This document shows positions 33,419-42,363 of a stretch of DNA of 64,000 nt, one piece after another (within the stretch, counting starts at the first letter, position 1; every line of letters starts with the position of its first letter). Below the pieces are notes generated by a model, which saw only the letters and a list, made by a program, of their open reading frames with translations, ran no database searches and was not told the DNA's origin. Source of the DNA: Streptomonospora litoralis (GTDB lineage Bacteria; Actinomycetota; Actinomycetes; Streptosporangiales; Streptosporangiaceae); the NCBI RefSeq assembly GCF_004323735.1, contig NZ_CP036455.1, forward strand, positions 2,041,101 to 2,105,100, in the 5' to 3' direction. Position numbers and translations under genes: made by a program.

Positions 33419-34735
33419 ATGGCGACGGATTCCGCAGGCACCCGCACCGAAGCGGGCCTGGAAGGCATCAGAGACGGCATCGCCCAGGGGCGGTTCCCGG
33501 CTCATGTCTTCAACGACCGGGAGATCTTCGACACCGAGCAGCGCCGCGTGTTCTCCAAGGCCTGGTGCTTTCTGGCCCACGAGTCCGAGATCCCCAACCG
33601 CGGCGACTACGTCACCCGCTACATCGCCGACAACAACCTCATCGTCGCCCGCGCCGAGTCGGGGGAGATCCACGCCAGCCTCAACATGTGCCGCCACCGC
33701 GGCAACATGATGTGCAAATCCGAGATGGGCAACGCCTCCCACTTCCGCTGCTCGTATCACGGATGGGTCTACAAGAACTCCGGCGAGCTCGTCGGGGTCC
33801 CCTATATGAAGGAGGGCTACGGGGGCCGGATCGACAAGCGCGACTGGGGTCTGGTCAAGGTGCGCACCGACACCTACGCGGGCCTGGTGTTCGGCACGCT
33901 CGACCCGGACGCGCCGACGCTCGAGGAGTACCTCGGGGGGTTCCAGTTCTACCTGGACCTCTACCTCAAGCAGGGCTCCTCGGGCAGCGAGGTGCACGGT
34001 CCCCCCGACCACTGGGTGACCGAGACCGACTGGAAGATCGCCGCCGAGAACTTCTCGGGCGACGGCTACCACACCCCGGTCGCCCACCAGTTCGGGTTCA
34101 ACCTGGGCTATTTCGCCTCCTCGGGCTCGACGCACAGCCAGGGCTGGGCCGCGAGCATCCCCGGCAAGGGGCACGGCATCGGGCTCGGCCACACGCCGGG
34201 CTTCCCGCCCTTCGCCGGGTTCCCCGAGGAACTCGCCGAGGAGATGCGCAGCAGCCTCTCGCCCGAGCAGGTCGAGGTCTTCTCCCAGACCCGGACCGCG
34301 GTCGGGACCGTTTTCCCCAACCTGTCCTTCCTGATGCAGCCGTTCAGCATCGTCCCCGGTGAGGCGGGTGTGCGGTTCGTGACCATGCGGCTCTACCACC
34401 CGATCGGCCCGGGCAGGACCGAAATGTACTCCTGGTGCCTGGTCCCCAAGGACGCCTCGGACGAGTACAAGCAGGAGGCCTACCGCGCCTACACGCTCGC
34501 CTTCGCCCAGGCGGGGACCTTCGAGCAGGACGACTTGGAGAACTGGGCGCGCGTCACCCGCTCCGCCGGGTCGACCATGGCCAGAAACATCGAGTTCCCC
34601 TACGTCATGGGCATGGACAGCACCCCCGACCCGGACTTCCCCGGGCCCGGACACGTGGTCACGCCCTACGTCAACGACTCCAACTTCCGGAACCTGTGGT
34701 CCCGGTGGTCCGAATACATGACCGGGCGGGTGTGA
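33419..34735 (+). CDS. Rieske ring-hydroxylating oxygenase, alpha subunit
   Basis: 438 residues from ATG at 33419, three bases after the previous stop. The Rieske [2Fe-2S] cluster ligands are Cys91-x-His93 and Cys111-x2-His114 (CRHRGN, CSYHGW). The catalytic iron ligands are His218 and His223 in GDGYHTPVAH, with the bridging Asp215. The family activates oxygen to form cis-dihydrodiols. The electron donors are the ferredoxin and reductase encoded at 43591-44989, in a different transcription unit that has the same operator. The beta subunit follows directly. Confidence 0.95.
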   Translation: MATDSAGTRTEAGLEGIRDGIAQGRFPAHVFNDREIFDTEQRRVFSKAWCFLAHESEIPNRGDYVTRYIADNNLIVARAESGEIHASLNMCRHRGNMMCKSEMGNASHFRCSYHGWVYKNSGELVGVPYMKEGYGGRIDKRDWGLVKVRTDTYAGLVFGTLDPDAPTLEEYLGGFQFYLDLYLKQGSSGSEVHGPPDHWVTETDWKIAAENFSGDGYHTPVAHQFGFNLGYFASSGSTHSQGWAASIPGKGHGIGLGHTPGFPPFAGFPEELAEEMRSSLSPEQVEVFSQTRTAVGTVFPNLSFLMQPFSIVPGEAGVRFVTMRLYHPIGPGRTEMYSWCLVPKDASDEYKQEAYRAYTLAFAQAGTFEQDDLENWARVTRSAGSTMARNIEFPYVMGMDSTPDPDFPGPGHVVTPYVNDSNFRNLWSRWSEYMTGRV

Positions 34736-34740
34736 TCGGC

Positions 34741-35256
34741 GTGGCAGCGACGAAACCCGACCGCGACACCGTTCTCGACGCCACCGAGTTCCTCTACCGG
34801 GAGGCCCGCGCACTCGACGAGCGCCGTTTCCGGGACTGGCTCGACTACCTCAGTGACGACGTCCGCTACGAGGTGCCGCTGCGGGTGACCCGGGAGGGCC
34901 AGGCCGAATGGGAGGTATCGCCGACCTCCAGGATCTTCGACGACGACAAGCAGACGCTCACACTGCGGGTCGAGCGGCTGGAGACCGACTTCGCCTGGGC
35001 GGAGCAGCCGCCCTCACGCACGCGCCACTACGTCGCCAACGTCGTGGTCGACCCCGGCGAGCGGGACGACGAACTCCGCGTGTCGTCGAACTGCCTCATC
35101 TACCGGAGCCGGGGCGACAGCATCGAGCCGAACCTCTACTCGGCCGCCCGCACGGACACCATCCGCCGCGTGGACGGCCGGCTGCTGCTGGCGCGGCGCT
35201 ACGCCGTGCTCGACCAGTCCGTCATCAACGGGCACAACCTGTCGATCCTCCTCTGA
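34741..35256 (+). CDS. Ring-hydroxylating oxygenase, beta subunit
   Basis: 171 residues from GTG at 34741; GTG at 34732, overlapping the alpha stop, is the alternative. The SnoaL/NTF2-like beta-subunit pattern is clear: EFLYREARALDERRFRDWLDYLSDDVRYEVPLR, TRHYVANVVV, SNCLIYRSRG and a closing ARRYAVLDQSVINGHNLSILL. It forms the structural part of the alpha3beta3 oxygenase. Confidence 0.93.
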   Translation: MAATKPDRDTVLDATEFLYREARALDERRFRDWLDYLSDDVRYEVPLRVTREGQAEWEVSPTSRIFDDDKQTLTLRVERLETDFAWAEQPPSRTRHYVANVVVDPGERDDELRVSSNCLIYRSRGDSIEPNLYSAARTDTIRRVDGRLLLARRYAVLDQSVINGHNLSILL

Positions 35257-35278
35257 CCAGCACCCAAGGAGCGCAGCT

Positions 35279-35557
35279 ATGAGTGAAGCCGTTCCCCGAC
35301 CAGAGGCGGAGAACCCCGACGACGGAGAGGTTCTCCACTACCCGCGCGACGGCGGCAACGACGGCCCCATCGTCGTGGCCAACGAATTCGTCGACGTCGT
35401 CGTCCGCAAAGTCCAGACCCGCAACGGGGTGCGGCTGGAGATCTTCTCTCCCAAGCACAACACCTGCGTCCGCTTCGACGCGGTCGCGCTGGACTGCCTG
35501 AGCTATCAGGAACCGGAGTTCATCACGTCCCTGCTGGCGCGGAGCCCGGCACCGTGA
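35279..35557 (+). CDS. Small conserved protein of ring-hydroxylating-oxygenase operons
   Basis: 92 residues from ATG at 35279 with AAGGAG seven bases upstream. It has no Cys cluster, membrane segment or signal peptide. The core (VVANEFVDVVVRKVQTRNGVRLEIFSP, VRFDAVALDCLSYQEPEFITSLL) looks like a compact beta-rich fold. Similar small proteins accompany aromatic oxygenases in actinobacteria and are sometimes loosely named dihydrodiol dehydrogenase, without clear support. Its stop overlaps the SDR start, suggesting a partner or assembly role. Function unknown. Confidence 0.7.
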   Translation: MSEAVPRPEAENPDDGEVLHYPRDGGNDGPIVVANEFVDVVVRKVQTRNGVRLEIFSPKHNTCVRFDAVALDCLSYQEPEFITSLLARSPAP

Positions 35558-36336
35558 ACGGGGGCCTGCACGGACTGAGCATGCTGGTCACCGGGGGCGG
35601 ATCGGGTATCGGGCAGGCCGTCTGCCGGCATTACCTCGCCCACGGTGCCCGCGTCACGGTACTGGAGAGGTCCCCCGAGCACGCCGACGCGCTGCGCCGC
35701 GGCGGCGGCGATCGCCTGCGGGTGATCGTCGGCGACGCCCTGGACGGCGACTCCCTGGCCGAGGCCCTGGCCGCCGCACGCGACGACGACGGCGGCCTCG
35801 ACCACCTCACCGCCTGCGTCGGGGTCTTCGACAACTACGTATCCGTGCGCGACCTCACCGCGGCCGAGTTGGAATCGGCGGGTGCGGAAATGTGGCGCAC
35901 CAACGTCCTCAGCTCGCTGAAGGCGGTCAACGTCTGCTACGAGGCGCTGAAAGCGGCCCGCGGCTCGGTGACGCTGACGCTGTCGGAGTCGGCGTTTCGC
36001 CCGCGCGGCGGCGGCGTGCTCTACGGCAGTTCGAAGTGGGCCCTGCGGGGGGTCGTGGACCACCTCGCGGCCGACCTCGCACCGCACGTCCGGGTCAACG
36101 GTGTCGCGCCGGGCGGGACCGGCGGCACGCGTTTCGCCGGATTGCGCTCGCTCGGCCAAGAGACGACGGCGGACCGGGTCGTCGGACGCGACGAGCGCAT
36201 CGCCCGCGGCAGCGCCCTCAAAACCACGCCGCGGCCCCAGGACCACAGCGGCGCCTACGCCTATCTCGCCGATCCCAGCGCCGCCCGGGTCGTCACCGGG
36301 ATCGTCATCAACACCGATGCCGGGAGTGCCGCATGA
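35554..36336 (+). CDS. Short-chain dehydrogenase, probable cis-dihydrodiol dehydrogenase
   Basis: 260 residues from GTG at 35554 (GTGA overlap). The NAD-binding motif is TGGGSGIG (13-20) and the catalytic residues are Tyr157 and Lys161 (YGSSK) with Ser144 or Ser146 (LSESAF). This is the position in the pathway of BphB/NahB-type enzymes that rearomatise the dihydrodiol made by the Rieske oxygenase to a catechol for LigAB. Substrate inferred from context. Confidence 0.88.
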   Translation: MNGGLHGLSMLVTGGGSGIGQAVCRHYLAHGARVTVLERSPEHADALRRGGGDRLRVIVGDALDGDSLAEALAAARDDDGGLDHLTACVGVFDNYVSVRDLTAAELESAGAEMWRTNVLSSLKAVNVCYEALKAARGSVTLTLSESAFRPRGGGVLYGSSKWALRGVVDHLAADLAPHVRVNGVAPGGTGGTRFAGLRSLGQETTADRVVGRDERIARGSALKTTPRPQDHSGAYAYLADPSAARVVTGIVINTDAGSAA

Positions 36337-38000
36337 ACGTGAGCGAGGAGTCCGCACAAAGAGCCGCCACCGGGGCCGAAGCGGTGGGGGAGACGCTCGC
36401 CGCCTGCGGGATCGACACCGTCTACGGGGTCGTGGGCAGCGGCAACTTCGTCGCCACCGACGCGCTGGTGCGAAGCGGGGCGCGGTTCGCCGGCGCCCGC
36501 CACGAGGCGGGTGCCCTGGCCATGGCCGACGCCCACTGGCGGACCACCGGGCTGATCGCCGCATGCAGCGTCCACCAGGGGCCGGGCCTGACCAACACCC
36601 TGACCGCACTCGCCGAGGCCGCCAAGAGCCGGAGCCCGGTGGTGGTCGTCGCGGGGGCGACATCGGCCGGAATGACCCGCTCCAACTTCTACCTCGACCA
36701 GGCCGCCCTGATCACCGCCGCCGGCGGGGCGGCCGAGTACCTGCACCGGCCCGACACGGTCGCCGCCGACACGGCCCGCGCCTTTCGCCGGGCACGCGAC
36801 GAGCAGCGTCCGGTCGTCCTCAACATGCCGCTGGACGTGCAGGCCTCCACCGCGCCTCCGCCAGAGGGCCGCGGCCCCGTCCCGGTCTTGGAGCCCGCGG
36901 GACGTACGCAACCGGAGGCCGGTCTCCTCGCCGAACTGGCCGAGGACCTGCTGTCGGCCAGCCGTCCCGTGCTCCTCGCGGGCCGGGGCGCATGGCTGTC
37001 AGGGGCGCGTGAGGCGATCACCGCGCTCGCCGACAAGGTGGGGGCACGCCTGGCGACGACCGCGGTCGTCAAGGGCATGTTCACCGGGCACCCCCGGGAC
37101 GTGGGCATCGCGGGAGGATTCTCCGGACCCGCCGCGGTGGAGACTCTGGAGTCCGCCGACCTCATCGTGGCGCTGGGAGCCACGCTCACGACCTGGACGA
37201 CGCGCGGGGACACGATCTTCTCCGGTCGGGTCAAGGTGGTCCAGGTGGACCGGGAACACAGCGCGCTCGGCCGCAACGCCCGCGTCGACGTCGGCATCGT
37301 CGCCGACGCCGACGCCGCGGCACGCGCGCTGCTGGCCGAGGTCGGCGACCGCCCCGGCGCAAGCCGGTTCGGCCCGGTCGAACGATCCGCCGACCCGGTC
37401 GCGCCCGGACCGCCCTCGACCGAGGGCACCTGCCATCCCGCCGGCATCACCGCCCGGCTGGAGGAGATGCTGCCCGCCGAGCGCACCGTCGTGCTGGACG
37501 GCGGCCACTTCATCGGCTGGCCGGCGATGGGCTGGTCCGTGCCCGACCCCGCCGGGTTCGTCTTCACCAGCGCGGGTTTCCAGTCCATCGGGCTGGGCCT
37601 GGGCGCGGCCGCGGGCGCCGCCGTGGCCAGACCCGACCGGCTCACCGTCCTCGCCACCGGAGACGGCGGGTTCCTCATGGCGGTATCGGAACTGGAGACC
37701 CTCGTCCGGCTGAACCTGGACGTCCTGATCGTGGTCTACGACGACCGCGCCTACGGCGCCGAGGTCCACCATTTCCTGCACCACGGTTCCGGACTCGACC
37801 TCGTGCGGTTCCCCGACGCGGGGGACATCGCGGGGATCGCCCGAGGCGCCGGCGCGCGGGCCGTGACCGTCCGGGAGCAGCACGACATCGCGCAGGCCGC
37901 CGACTGGTTCGCCCAACCGCGCGGTGTGCTCGTCCTCGACGTCCGGATCGACCCGACGGTGGTCGGCCCCTGGGCAGAGCAGGATTTCGCGGGCCACTGA
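36333..38000 (+). CDS. Thiamine-diphosphate-dependent enzyme (acetolactate synthase-like)
   Basis: 555 residues from ATG at 36333 (ATGA overlap). Three ThDP domains are visible: Pyr domain with the activating Glu58 (ARHEAGALAMADA), central domain (SRPVLLAGRGAWLSGA), and PP domain with GDGGFLMAVSELETLVRLNLDVLIVVYDDRAYG. In the last motif Asp replaces the usual Mg-ligand Asn, as in a subgroup of such enzymes. Homologues decarboxylate or ligate 2-keto acids. Here it could decarboxylate an aromatic or aliphatic 2-oxo acid produced by the pathway. It ends the first transcription unit; 620 non-coding bases follow. Confidence 0.85.
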   Translation: MNVSEESAQRAATGAEAVGETLAACGIDTVYGVVGSGNFVATDALVRSGARFAGARHEAGALAMADAHWRTTGLIAACSVHQGPGLTNTLTALAEAAKSRSPVVVVAGATSAGMTRSNFYLDQAALITAAGGAAEYLHRPDTVAADTARAFRRARDEQRPVVLNMPLDVQASTAPPPEGRGPVPVLEPAGRTQPEAGLLAELAEDLLSASRPVLLAGRGAWLSGAREAITALADKVGARLATTAVVKGMFTGHPRDVGIAGGFSGPAAVETLESADLIVALGATLTTWTTRGDTIFSGRVKVVQVDREHSALGRNARVDVGIVADADAAARALLAEVGDRPGASRFGPVERSADPVAPGPPSTEGTCHPAGITARLEEMLPAERTVVLDGGHFIGWPAMGWSVPDPAGFVFTSAGFQSIGLGLGAAAGAAVARPDRLTVLATGDGGFLMAVSELETLVRLNLDVLIVVYDDRAYGAEVHHFLHHGSGLDLVRFPDAGDIAGIARGAGARAVTVREQHDIAQAADWFAQPRGVLVLDVRIDPTVVGPWAEQDFAGH

Positions 38001-38069
38001 ACCGCCGGATGCTCGCGAGGACGTCCTGGTGAGGAACCCGCCGGGAGGTTGTGGAGCCGGACAGCCACT

Positions 38070-38253
38070 CAGGCTGCGGCAATGAGGCTCGTACGCGCGA
38101 AGCGCTGTGCGCCGGCTTGCCGCCGAGCGCACGCCGCGGCTTTTAGCCGGTGTCCGACTACCGGTGGCCGGGTTCCGGCTGGAGGGTGCACGGCGTGCGC
38201 GGCGGCAAGCCGGCTCGCTCGCTGAGCGAGCTGCGCCCCATTGCCGCAACCTC
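38070..38253. repeat. MITE-like inverted-repeat element, copy 1
   Basis: 184 bases whose ends are inverted repeats: CAGGCTGCGGCAATGAGGC on the left, and the reverse complement of the right end reads GAGGTTGCGGCAATGGGGC. Further in, both arms carry CCGGCTTGCCGCCG followed by GCGCACGCCG-like sequence, so the element could fold into a long imperfect hairpin. It encodes no protein. A second copy with the same organisation lies at 61908-62088. It sits between the ThDP gene and the TRAP operator. Confidence 0.75.
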
Positions 38254-38481
38254 TGCGGCTCAAGTCCGCGGTGGTTCGCGGAGGGTGCCTGGATACATGT
38301 CCGCCTGAGGGCGCACAAAGTTCAGCGCGCCCCAAGCGCGTACGCCGAACGCCTCAGCCCTCGTCGTCACCGTCCGCAGGCGACGCCCCCCGCCACCGTC
38401 ACGACATGCACGGACCTTCAACGGTCCGGACACGCGGTGTAGCCGTCGACTGCTGGTCACTGTGATTTCGGTCCTACTTAG

Positions 38482-38525
38482 TACCCGTTTGGGTCACGAC
38501 CAGCTCGGTGCGCGGTGCGTAATGT
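38482..38525 (+). promoter_or_regulatory. Operator 2 plus -10 hexamer, TRAP operon
   Basis: GTACCCGTTTGGGTCACG contains TACCC-GTTT-GGGTC (38482-38495). TAATGT begins at 38520, 31.5 bases after the repeat centre, exactly as in operator 1. The TRAP binding-protein gene starts at 38621. Apart from this site and the repeat element, 38001-38620 shows no gene. Confidence 0.65.
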
Positions 38526-38620
38526 TCCTCACCACGCTCACTGCGGCACGGGGTTCGGCCCTCGCCGCCTCTTCCGCTCGTTCCCACCGCTTTTCGCCGG
38601 CTATACCCCTGGAGATCGAG

Positions 38621-39691
38621 ATGTCCCGAAGAAACCGCTTTGCCGCGGCGATCACCGCGTCGGGCACCGCACTTCTGCTCACCGCGTGTACGGGCGGGGG
38701 AGGGAGCGCCGCCGCGACCGCCTCCGGCGAGGAGATCCGGTTGAGCTACGCGTTCTTTGCACCGGCCGCGTCGTTTCCGGCGGTGCAGATGGAGGAGTGG
38801 TCCGACCGGCTCGCGGAGAAGACCGACGGGCAGGTGACGGTCCAGACCTACCCGGGTGGAACCCTGATGGCGGCAGGCGACATCTACAGCGGTGTCTCCG
38901 CCGGCGCGGTGGACATCGGTCTGGACTCCCCGGCCTACGACAGCAGCCGGTTTCCGTTCTCCTCGGTGATCAACCAGCCGATCGGGATCGAGAACGCCCG
39001 CGTAGGCAGCGCCACGTTCCTCGACCTGCTGCTCGAATACGAACCCGCGGAGTTCGAGGACTACCAGATCATCACCGCGTTCACCACGGAACCGGCCTAC
39101 CTGCAAACCCAGACACCGGTGCAGAGCGTCTCGGACCTCGCCGGACGCAACCTCCGCAGCTCCGGCGCCACGATCCCGATGCTGGAGGCCCTGGGCGCGA
39201 CGCCGCTCAGCCTGTCCATGTCCGACGTCGCGGAGAACCTGCAAATCGGCGCCATCGACGGTTACGTGTCCTCCCGCGAGGTGCTGCGGGACTTCTCGCT
39301 CGCCGAGCAGGTCGGATACGTCACCGACTACCCCTTCGGCATTTCGACCAGCTTCGTCGCCGTCATGGACAAGCAGGCCTTCGAGGACCTGCCCGCGGAT
39401 GTCCAGCAGGCCATCCTCGACCTGCGCGAGGAGATGGCGGTCTACGCCGCAGAATTCCACGACACCCAGAACGTCGGAAAGGCCCTCGAATGGGCGGAAA
39501 GTGAGCACGGCGTGGAGACGACCGACCTGGAACCGGAGGTCCGCAAGGAGCTGGACGAGCGCATGGACCGGGTCACCGGCGACTGGGTCGCCCGGCACTC
39601 CGATGCGGGATTCGATTCCCAGGAGGTGCTGGACCGCATGCGCGAACTGGCCGACGAGCACGCCGCGGAACTCGGAACGGAGGCCCGGTGA
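38621..39691 (+). CDS. TRAP transporter substrate-binding lipoprotein (DctP type)
   Basis: 356 residues from ATG at 38621 with GGAG six bases upstream. The signal peptide ends in a lipobox (LLLTACTGG). The DctP fold is shown by LSYAFFAPAASFPAVQMEEWSDRLAEKT, QTYPGGTLMAAGDIYSGVSAGAVDIG, LAGRNLRSSGATIPMLEALGATPLSLS and LQIGAIDGYVSS. The Arg in GRNLRSSG is at the place of the conserved TRAP arginine that binds a carboxylate. This points to an organic-acid ligand, presumably the cluster's growth substrate. The gene overlaps dctQ (TGATG). Confidence 0.93.
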   Translation: MSRRNRFAAAITASGTALLLTACTGGGGSAAATASGEEIRLSYAFFAPAASFPAVQMEEWSDRLAEKTDGQVTVQTYPGGTLMAAGDIYSGVSAGAVDIGLDSPAYDSSRFPFSSVINQPIGIENARVGSATFLDLLLEYEPAEFEDYQIITAFTTEPAYLQTQTPVQSVSDLAGRNLRSSGATIPMLEALGATPLSLSMSDVAENLQIGAIDGYVSSREVLRDFSLAEQVGYVTDYPFGISTSFVAVMDKQAFEDLPADVQQAILDLREEMAVYAAEFHDTQNVGKALEWAESEHGVETTDLEPEVRKELDERMDRVTGDWVARHSDAGFDSQEVLDRMRELADEHAAELGTEAR

Positions 39692-40197
39692 TGACGACGT
39701 TCGTCGCTGCGACAGACCGGATCGCGCGCTTCCTCGCCCATATCGGCGGCGCGGCGCTGGTCGCGATGATGCTGCTGCTCATCGCCAACATCGTGCTGCG
39801 GACGTTCTCCGCCCCGATCCAGAGCACCTACGAGCTCGTCTCGATGGCGGCCCTGGTCGTCACCGCGATGGCGCTCGGCGAGGCCCAAGTCCACAAATCG
39901 CACGTGGCCGTCGACATCCTCACCACCAGGATGGGCCGGCGCGTCCGCACCGCCACGGCGGCCGTGGTCACGCTCGCCTCCGTCGCGCTGTTCGCCGAGC
40001 TGGCGCTGAGCCTGGCCGACTACGCACGCGACATGTATGCGACCGGTTCCGCCACCGAGGCCCTGGGCGTCATGCACTGGCCCCTGGTGGGCCTGGTCCT
40101 GGTCGGCGTCCTCGGCCTGCTCGCCGCCCTCGTCGGCGACCTCGGACGCGTCGCCCGCGCATGGCGCTCCCCGTCGGCCGAAGCGGACATCTGGTGA
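39691..40197 (+). CDS. TRAP transporter small permease (DctQ type)
   Basis: 168 residues from ATG at 39691. Four hydrophobic helices (ALVAMMLLLIANIVLRTF, TYELVSMAALVVTAMALG, VVTLASVALFAELALSLA, WPLVGLVLVGVLGLLAALVGDL) and length match DctQ subunits, which couple the binding protein to the large permease. 65 bases separate it from dctM. Confidence 0.9.
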   Translation: MTTFVAATDRIARFLAHIGGAALVAMMLLLIANIVLRTFSAPIQSTYELVSMAALVVTAMALGEAQVHKSHVAVDILTTRMGRRVRTATAAVVTLASVALFAELALSLADYARDMYATGSATEALGVMHWPLVGLVLVGVLGLLAALVGDLGRVARAWRSPSAEADIW

Positions 40198-40262
40198 AGC
40201 CCGCCGACGGCCCGGCCCGCCGGCCCCCGACTCTTCCTCCCCCGCGCTGAACGGAGCATCCC

Positions 40263-41555
40263 GTGACACCGACACTCGTCGCGATCCTCGGCATCGCCAT
40301 CATGCTGGGCATCCTCTTCCTCCGGATGCCGGTCTCCTTCGCCATGCTCGGTGTCGGCTTCGTCGGCGTCGTGATCATCGAAGACGTCGAAGCGGCGCAG
40401 CACCTGATGGCCGCGGACATCTACCGGCAGTTCTCCAGCTACACGATGGCGGTCGTACCGCTGTTCATCCTCATGGGCCAGATCGTCTTCCGCACGGGGA
40501 TGAGCGAGAAACTCTTCGCCGCCGCCTACACCTGGGTGGGGCACCTTCCCGGCGGCGTCGCCGCAACCACGATCACCGCGAGCATCGGCTTCGCGGCCGT
40601 CTCCGGCTCGAACTCGGCCTCGACCGCGACCATCGGCGCGGTGGCCCTGCCCGAGATGAAGAAGTACGGCTACAGCCGGCGGCTGTCCGGGGGAGCGGTC
40701 GCGGTCGGCGGGACGCTGGGCATCCTCATTCCGCCCTCGACCGCGCTCATCATCGTCGCGGTCCAGTCCCAGCAGTCCATCACCAAGCTCTTCCAGGCCG
40801 CCCTCGTTCCGGGGGCCCTCGTCGGCCTGCTGCTGCTCGCCACCGTATTCGTCATGTGCTGGTTCAAACCGGAGCTGGGGCCGCCCGGACCGAAGACGAG
40901 CTGGAGGCAGCGGTTCGCCTCCCTGCCCGGAGTGGTCCAGGTCGGCGTGCTCTTCCTCGTCGCCATCGGCGGACTCTTCGCGGGCCTGTTCACCCCGACG
41001 GAGGCGGCCGCGGTCGGGGCGTTCGGCGCCATCGTCCTCGGCCTCATCGGAGGCAACCTGACCTGGGCCGTGTTCTGGAAGTCGATCATCGAAACGCTGC
41101 GGATCTCGGCGATGGTGATCCTGCTCGTGGCCGGCGCCATCGTCTTCGGCCGGTTCCTCACGCTCAGCCGGCTGCCGTTCGACCTCGCCGCATGGGTGGC
41201 GAACCTGCCGGTCGCACCCATCGTCGTCGTGCTCGTCGTCCTGGCGATCTACCTGGTCGGCGGCGCGATCATGGACGCGCTGGGGTTCCTCGTCATCAGC
41301 ATCCCACTGCTGTTCCCGCTGATCACGGGATTGGGCTACGACATCGTCTGGTTCACGGTCATCGTCGTCCTGGTGACCACGATCGGCGCGATCACGCCGC
41401 CGGTGGGTGTCAACGCCTTCATCACCTCAGGGCTGGACACGTCCCTGGACATCGTGACGGTGTTCCGCGGGACGCTGCCCTTCCTGATCCCGTTCGCCGT
41501 GGCGTTGGCGGTCCTCATCGCCTGGCCGCAGGCGGTCCTCTTCGCCCTCGGCTGA
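40263..41555 (+). CDS. TRAP transporter large permease (DctM type)
   Basis: 430 residues from GTG at 40263 with GGAG seven bases upstream. About twelve hydrophobic segments follow. The DctM signatures are SIGFAAVSGSNSASTATIGAVALPEMKKYGYSRRLSGGAVAVGGTLGILIPPS and TPPVGVNAFITSG, which line the sodium and substrate sites. Length is normal. It completes a Na+-driven high-affinity uptake system for an organic acid. Confidence 0.95.
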   Translation: MTPTLVAILGIAIMLGILFLRMPVSFAMLGVGFVGVVIIEDVEAAQHLMAADIYRQFSSYTMAVVPLFILMGQIVFRTGMSEKLFAAAYTWVGHLPGGVAATTITASIGFAAVSGSNSASTATIGAVALPEMKKYGYSRRLSGGAVAVGGTLGILIPPSTALIIVAVQSQQSITKLFQAALVPGALVGLLLLATVFVMCWFKPELGPPGPKTSWRQRFASLPGVVQVGVLFLVAIGGLFAGLFTPTEAAAVGAFGAIVLGLIGGNLTWAVFWKSIIETLRISAMVILLVAGAIVFGRFLTLSRLPFDLAAWVANLPVAPIVVVLVVLAIYLVGGAIMDALGFLVISIPLLFPLITGLGYDIVWFTVIVVLVTTIGAITPPVGVNAFITSGLDTSLDIVTVFRGTLPFLIPFAVALAVLIAWPQAVLFALG

Positions 41556-41665
41556 GTCTTGCGGCCCCGGTCCGCCGGGGGCGACGGCACCGAGGGCCGC
41601 CGCCCCCGGGACTCGGCCTGCCTTCGGCCCGGGCCCGAGGAACCGCAGCCCGCAACCCGCGGAAC

Positions 41666-41710
41666 TACCCGACCGGGTGATGTTGCCGAAGCCACAGCCG
41701 GCCGTAGCGT
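41666..41710 (+). promoter_or_regulatory. Operator 3 plus -10 hexamer, AmAS-enamidase operon
   Basis: CTACCCGACCGGGTGATG contains TACCC-GACC-GGGTG (41666-41679). TAGCGT begins at 41705, about 32.5 bases from the repeat centre, one base more than in the other two sites. The first gene, of the amino-acid-synthesis family, starts at 41776. Confidence 0.6.
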
Positions 41711-41775
41711 CGCCGTAATCACAGCGGCCGGACTCGACGAGCCCGGCGAACACCATGGAGAAGGAGGCGGTCTGA

Positions 41776-42363
41776 GTGACCGACTCGCCGCTTGAGGTCC
41801 GAAAGACCTTCGCGCAGATCGAGGAGATCCGCTCGTCGGCAGGCAGATCCGACGGCAGGGAACTGCGCAGGGTCGCCGTCTGCGCGGTCGTGCGGAACCC
41901 GTATGCAGGACAGGGGTACGTCGAGGACCTCTCCGCGGTCATCGACTCCTCCGGCGAACTGGGGCGGTCCCTGGGGCTGGAGGCCGCCCGCCTGCTCGGG
42001 GAGCCGGTGGAGAGCTACGGCAAGGGCGGGCTCGTCGGCTCCCAGGGGGAGCAGGAGCACGTCAACGCGGCCCTGACCTCGGTCTTCGGCGATGCCTTCC
42101 GCGAGGCCATCGGCGGCGGGAAGGCCTGGATCACCTCCATGACCAAACCCGCGGCCGCCGGCGACGTCATCGACGTACCGACCGCCTACAAGGACGACGT
42201 CTGGGTGCGCAGCCACTACGACGGCGTGCAGATCCGCGTTCCCGACGCGCCCCACCCGGACGAGCTCGTGATCATCGGCGTGGTGACCAACCGCGGCCGG
42301 CTCAACGCGCGGGTCGGCGGCATGAGCGTCGCCGAGGCCGCCGCGAAGGGCGGGTCGCAGTGA
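41776..42363 (+). CDS. Amino-acid-synthesis (AmAS/DUF1185) family protein
   Basis: 195 residues from GTG at 41776 with AAGGAGG eight bases upstream. The sequence matches the family known as amino acid synthesis (PF06684): VRKTFAQIEEIRSSAG, VAVCAVVRNPYAGQGYVEDLSAVID, VESYGKGGLVGSQGEQEHVNAAL and a C-terminal VIIGVVTNRGRLNARVGG. Structures exist but the reaction is not known to me. The gene overlaps an enamidase-like amidohydrolase by four bases, so it may help open or hydrolyse a nitrogen-containing ring. Confidence 0.85.
   Translation: MTDSPLEVRKTFAQIEEIRSSAGRSDGRELRRVAVCAVVRNPYAGQGYVEDLSAVIDSSGELGRSLGLEAARLLGEPVESYGKGGLVGSQGEQEHVNAALTSVFGDAFREAIGGGKAWITSMTKPAAAGDVIDVPTAYKDDVWVRSHYDGVQIRVPDAPHPDELVIIGVVTNRGRLNARVGGMSVAEAAAKGGSQ

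Noticed and set aside
32051-34813. 920-codon minus-strand frame across LigB, aldolase and Rieske genes
   Set aside because: Antisense shadow of three genes with intact catalytic motifs on the plus strand. Its translation has no family features.
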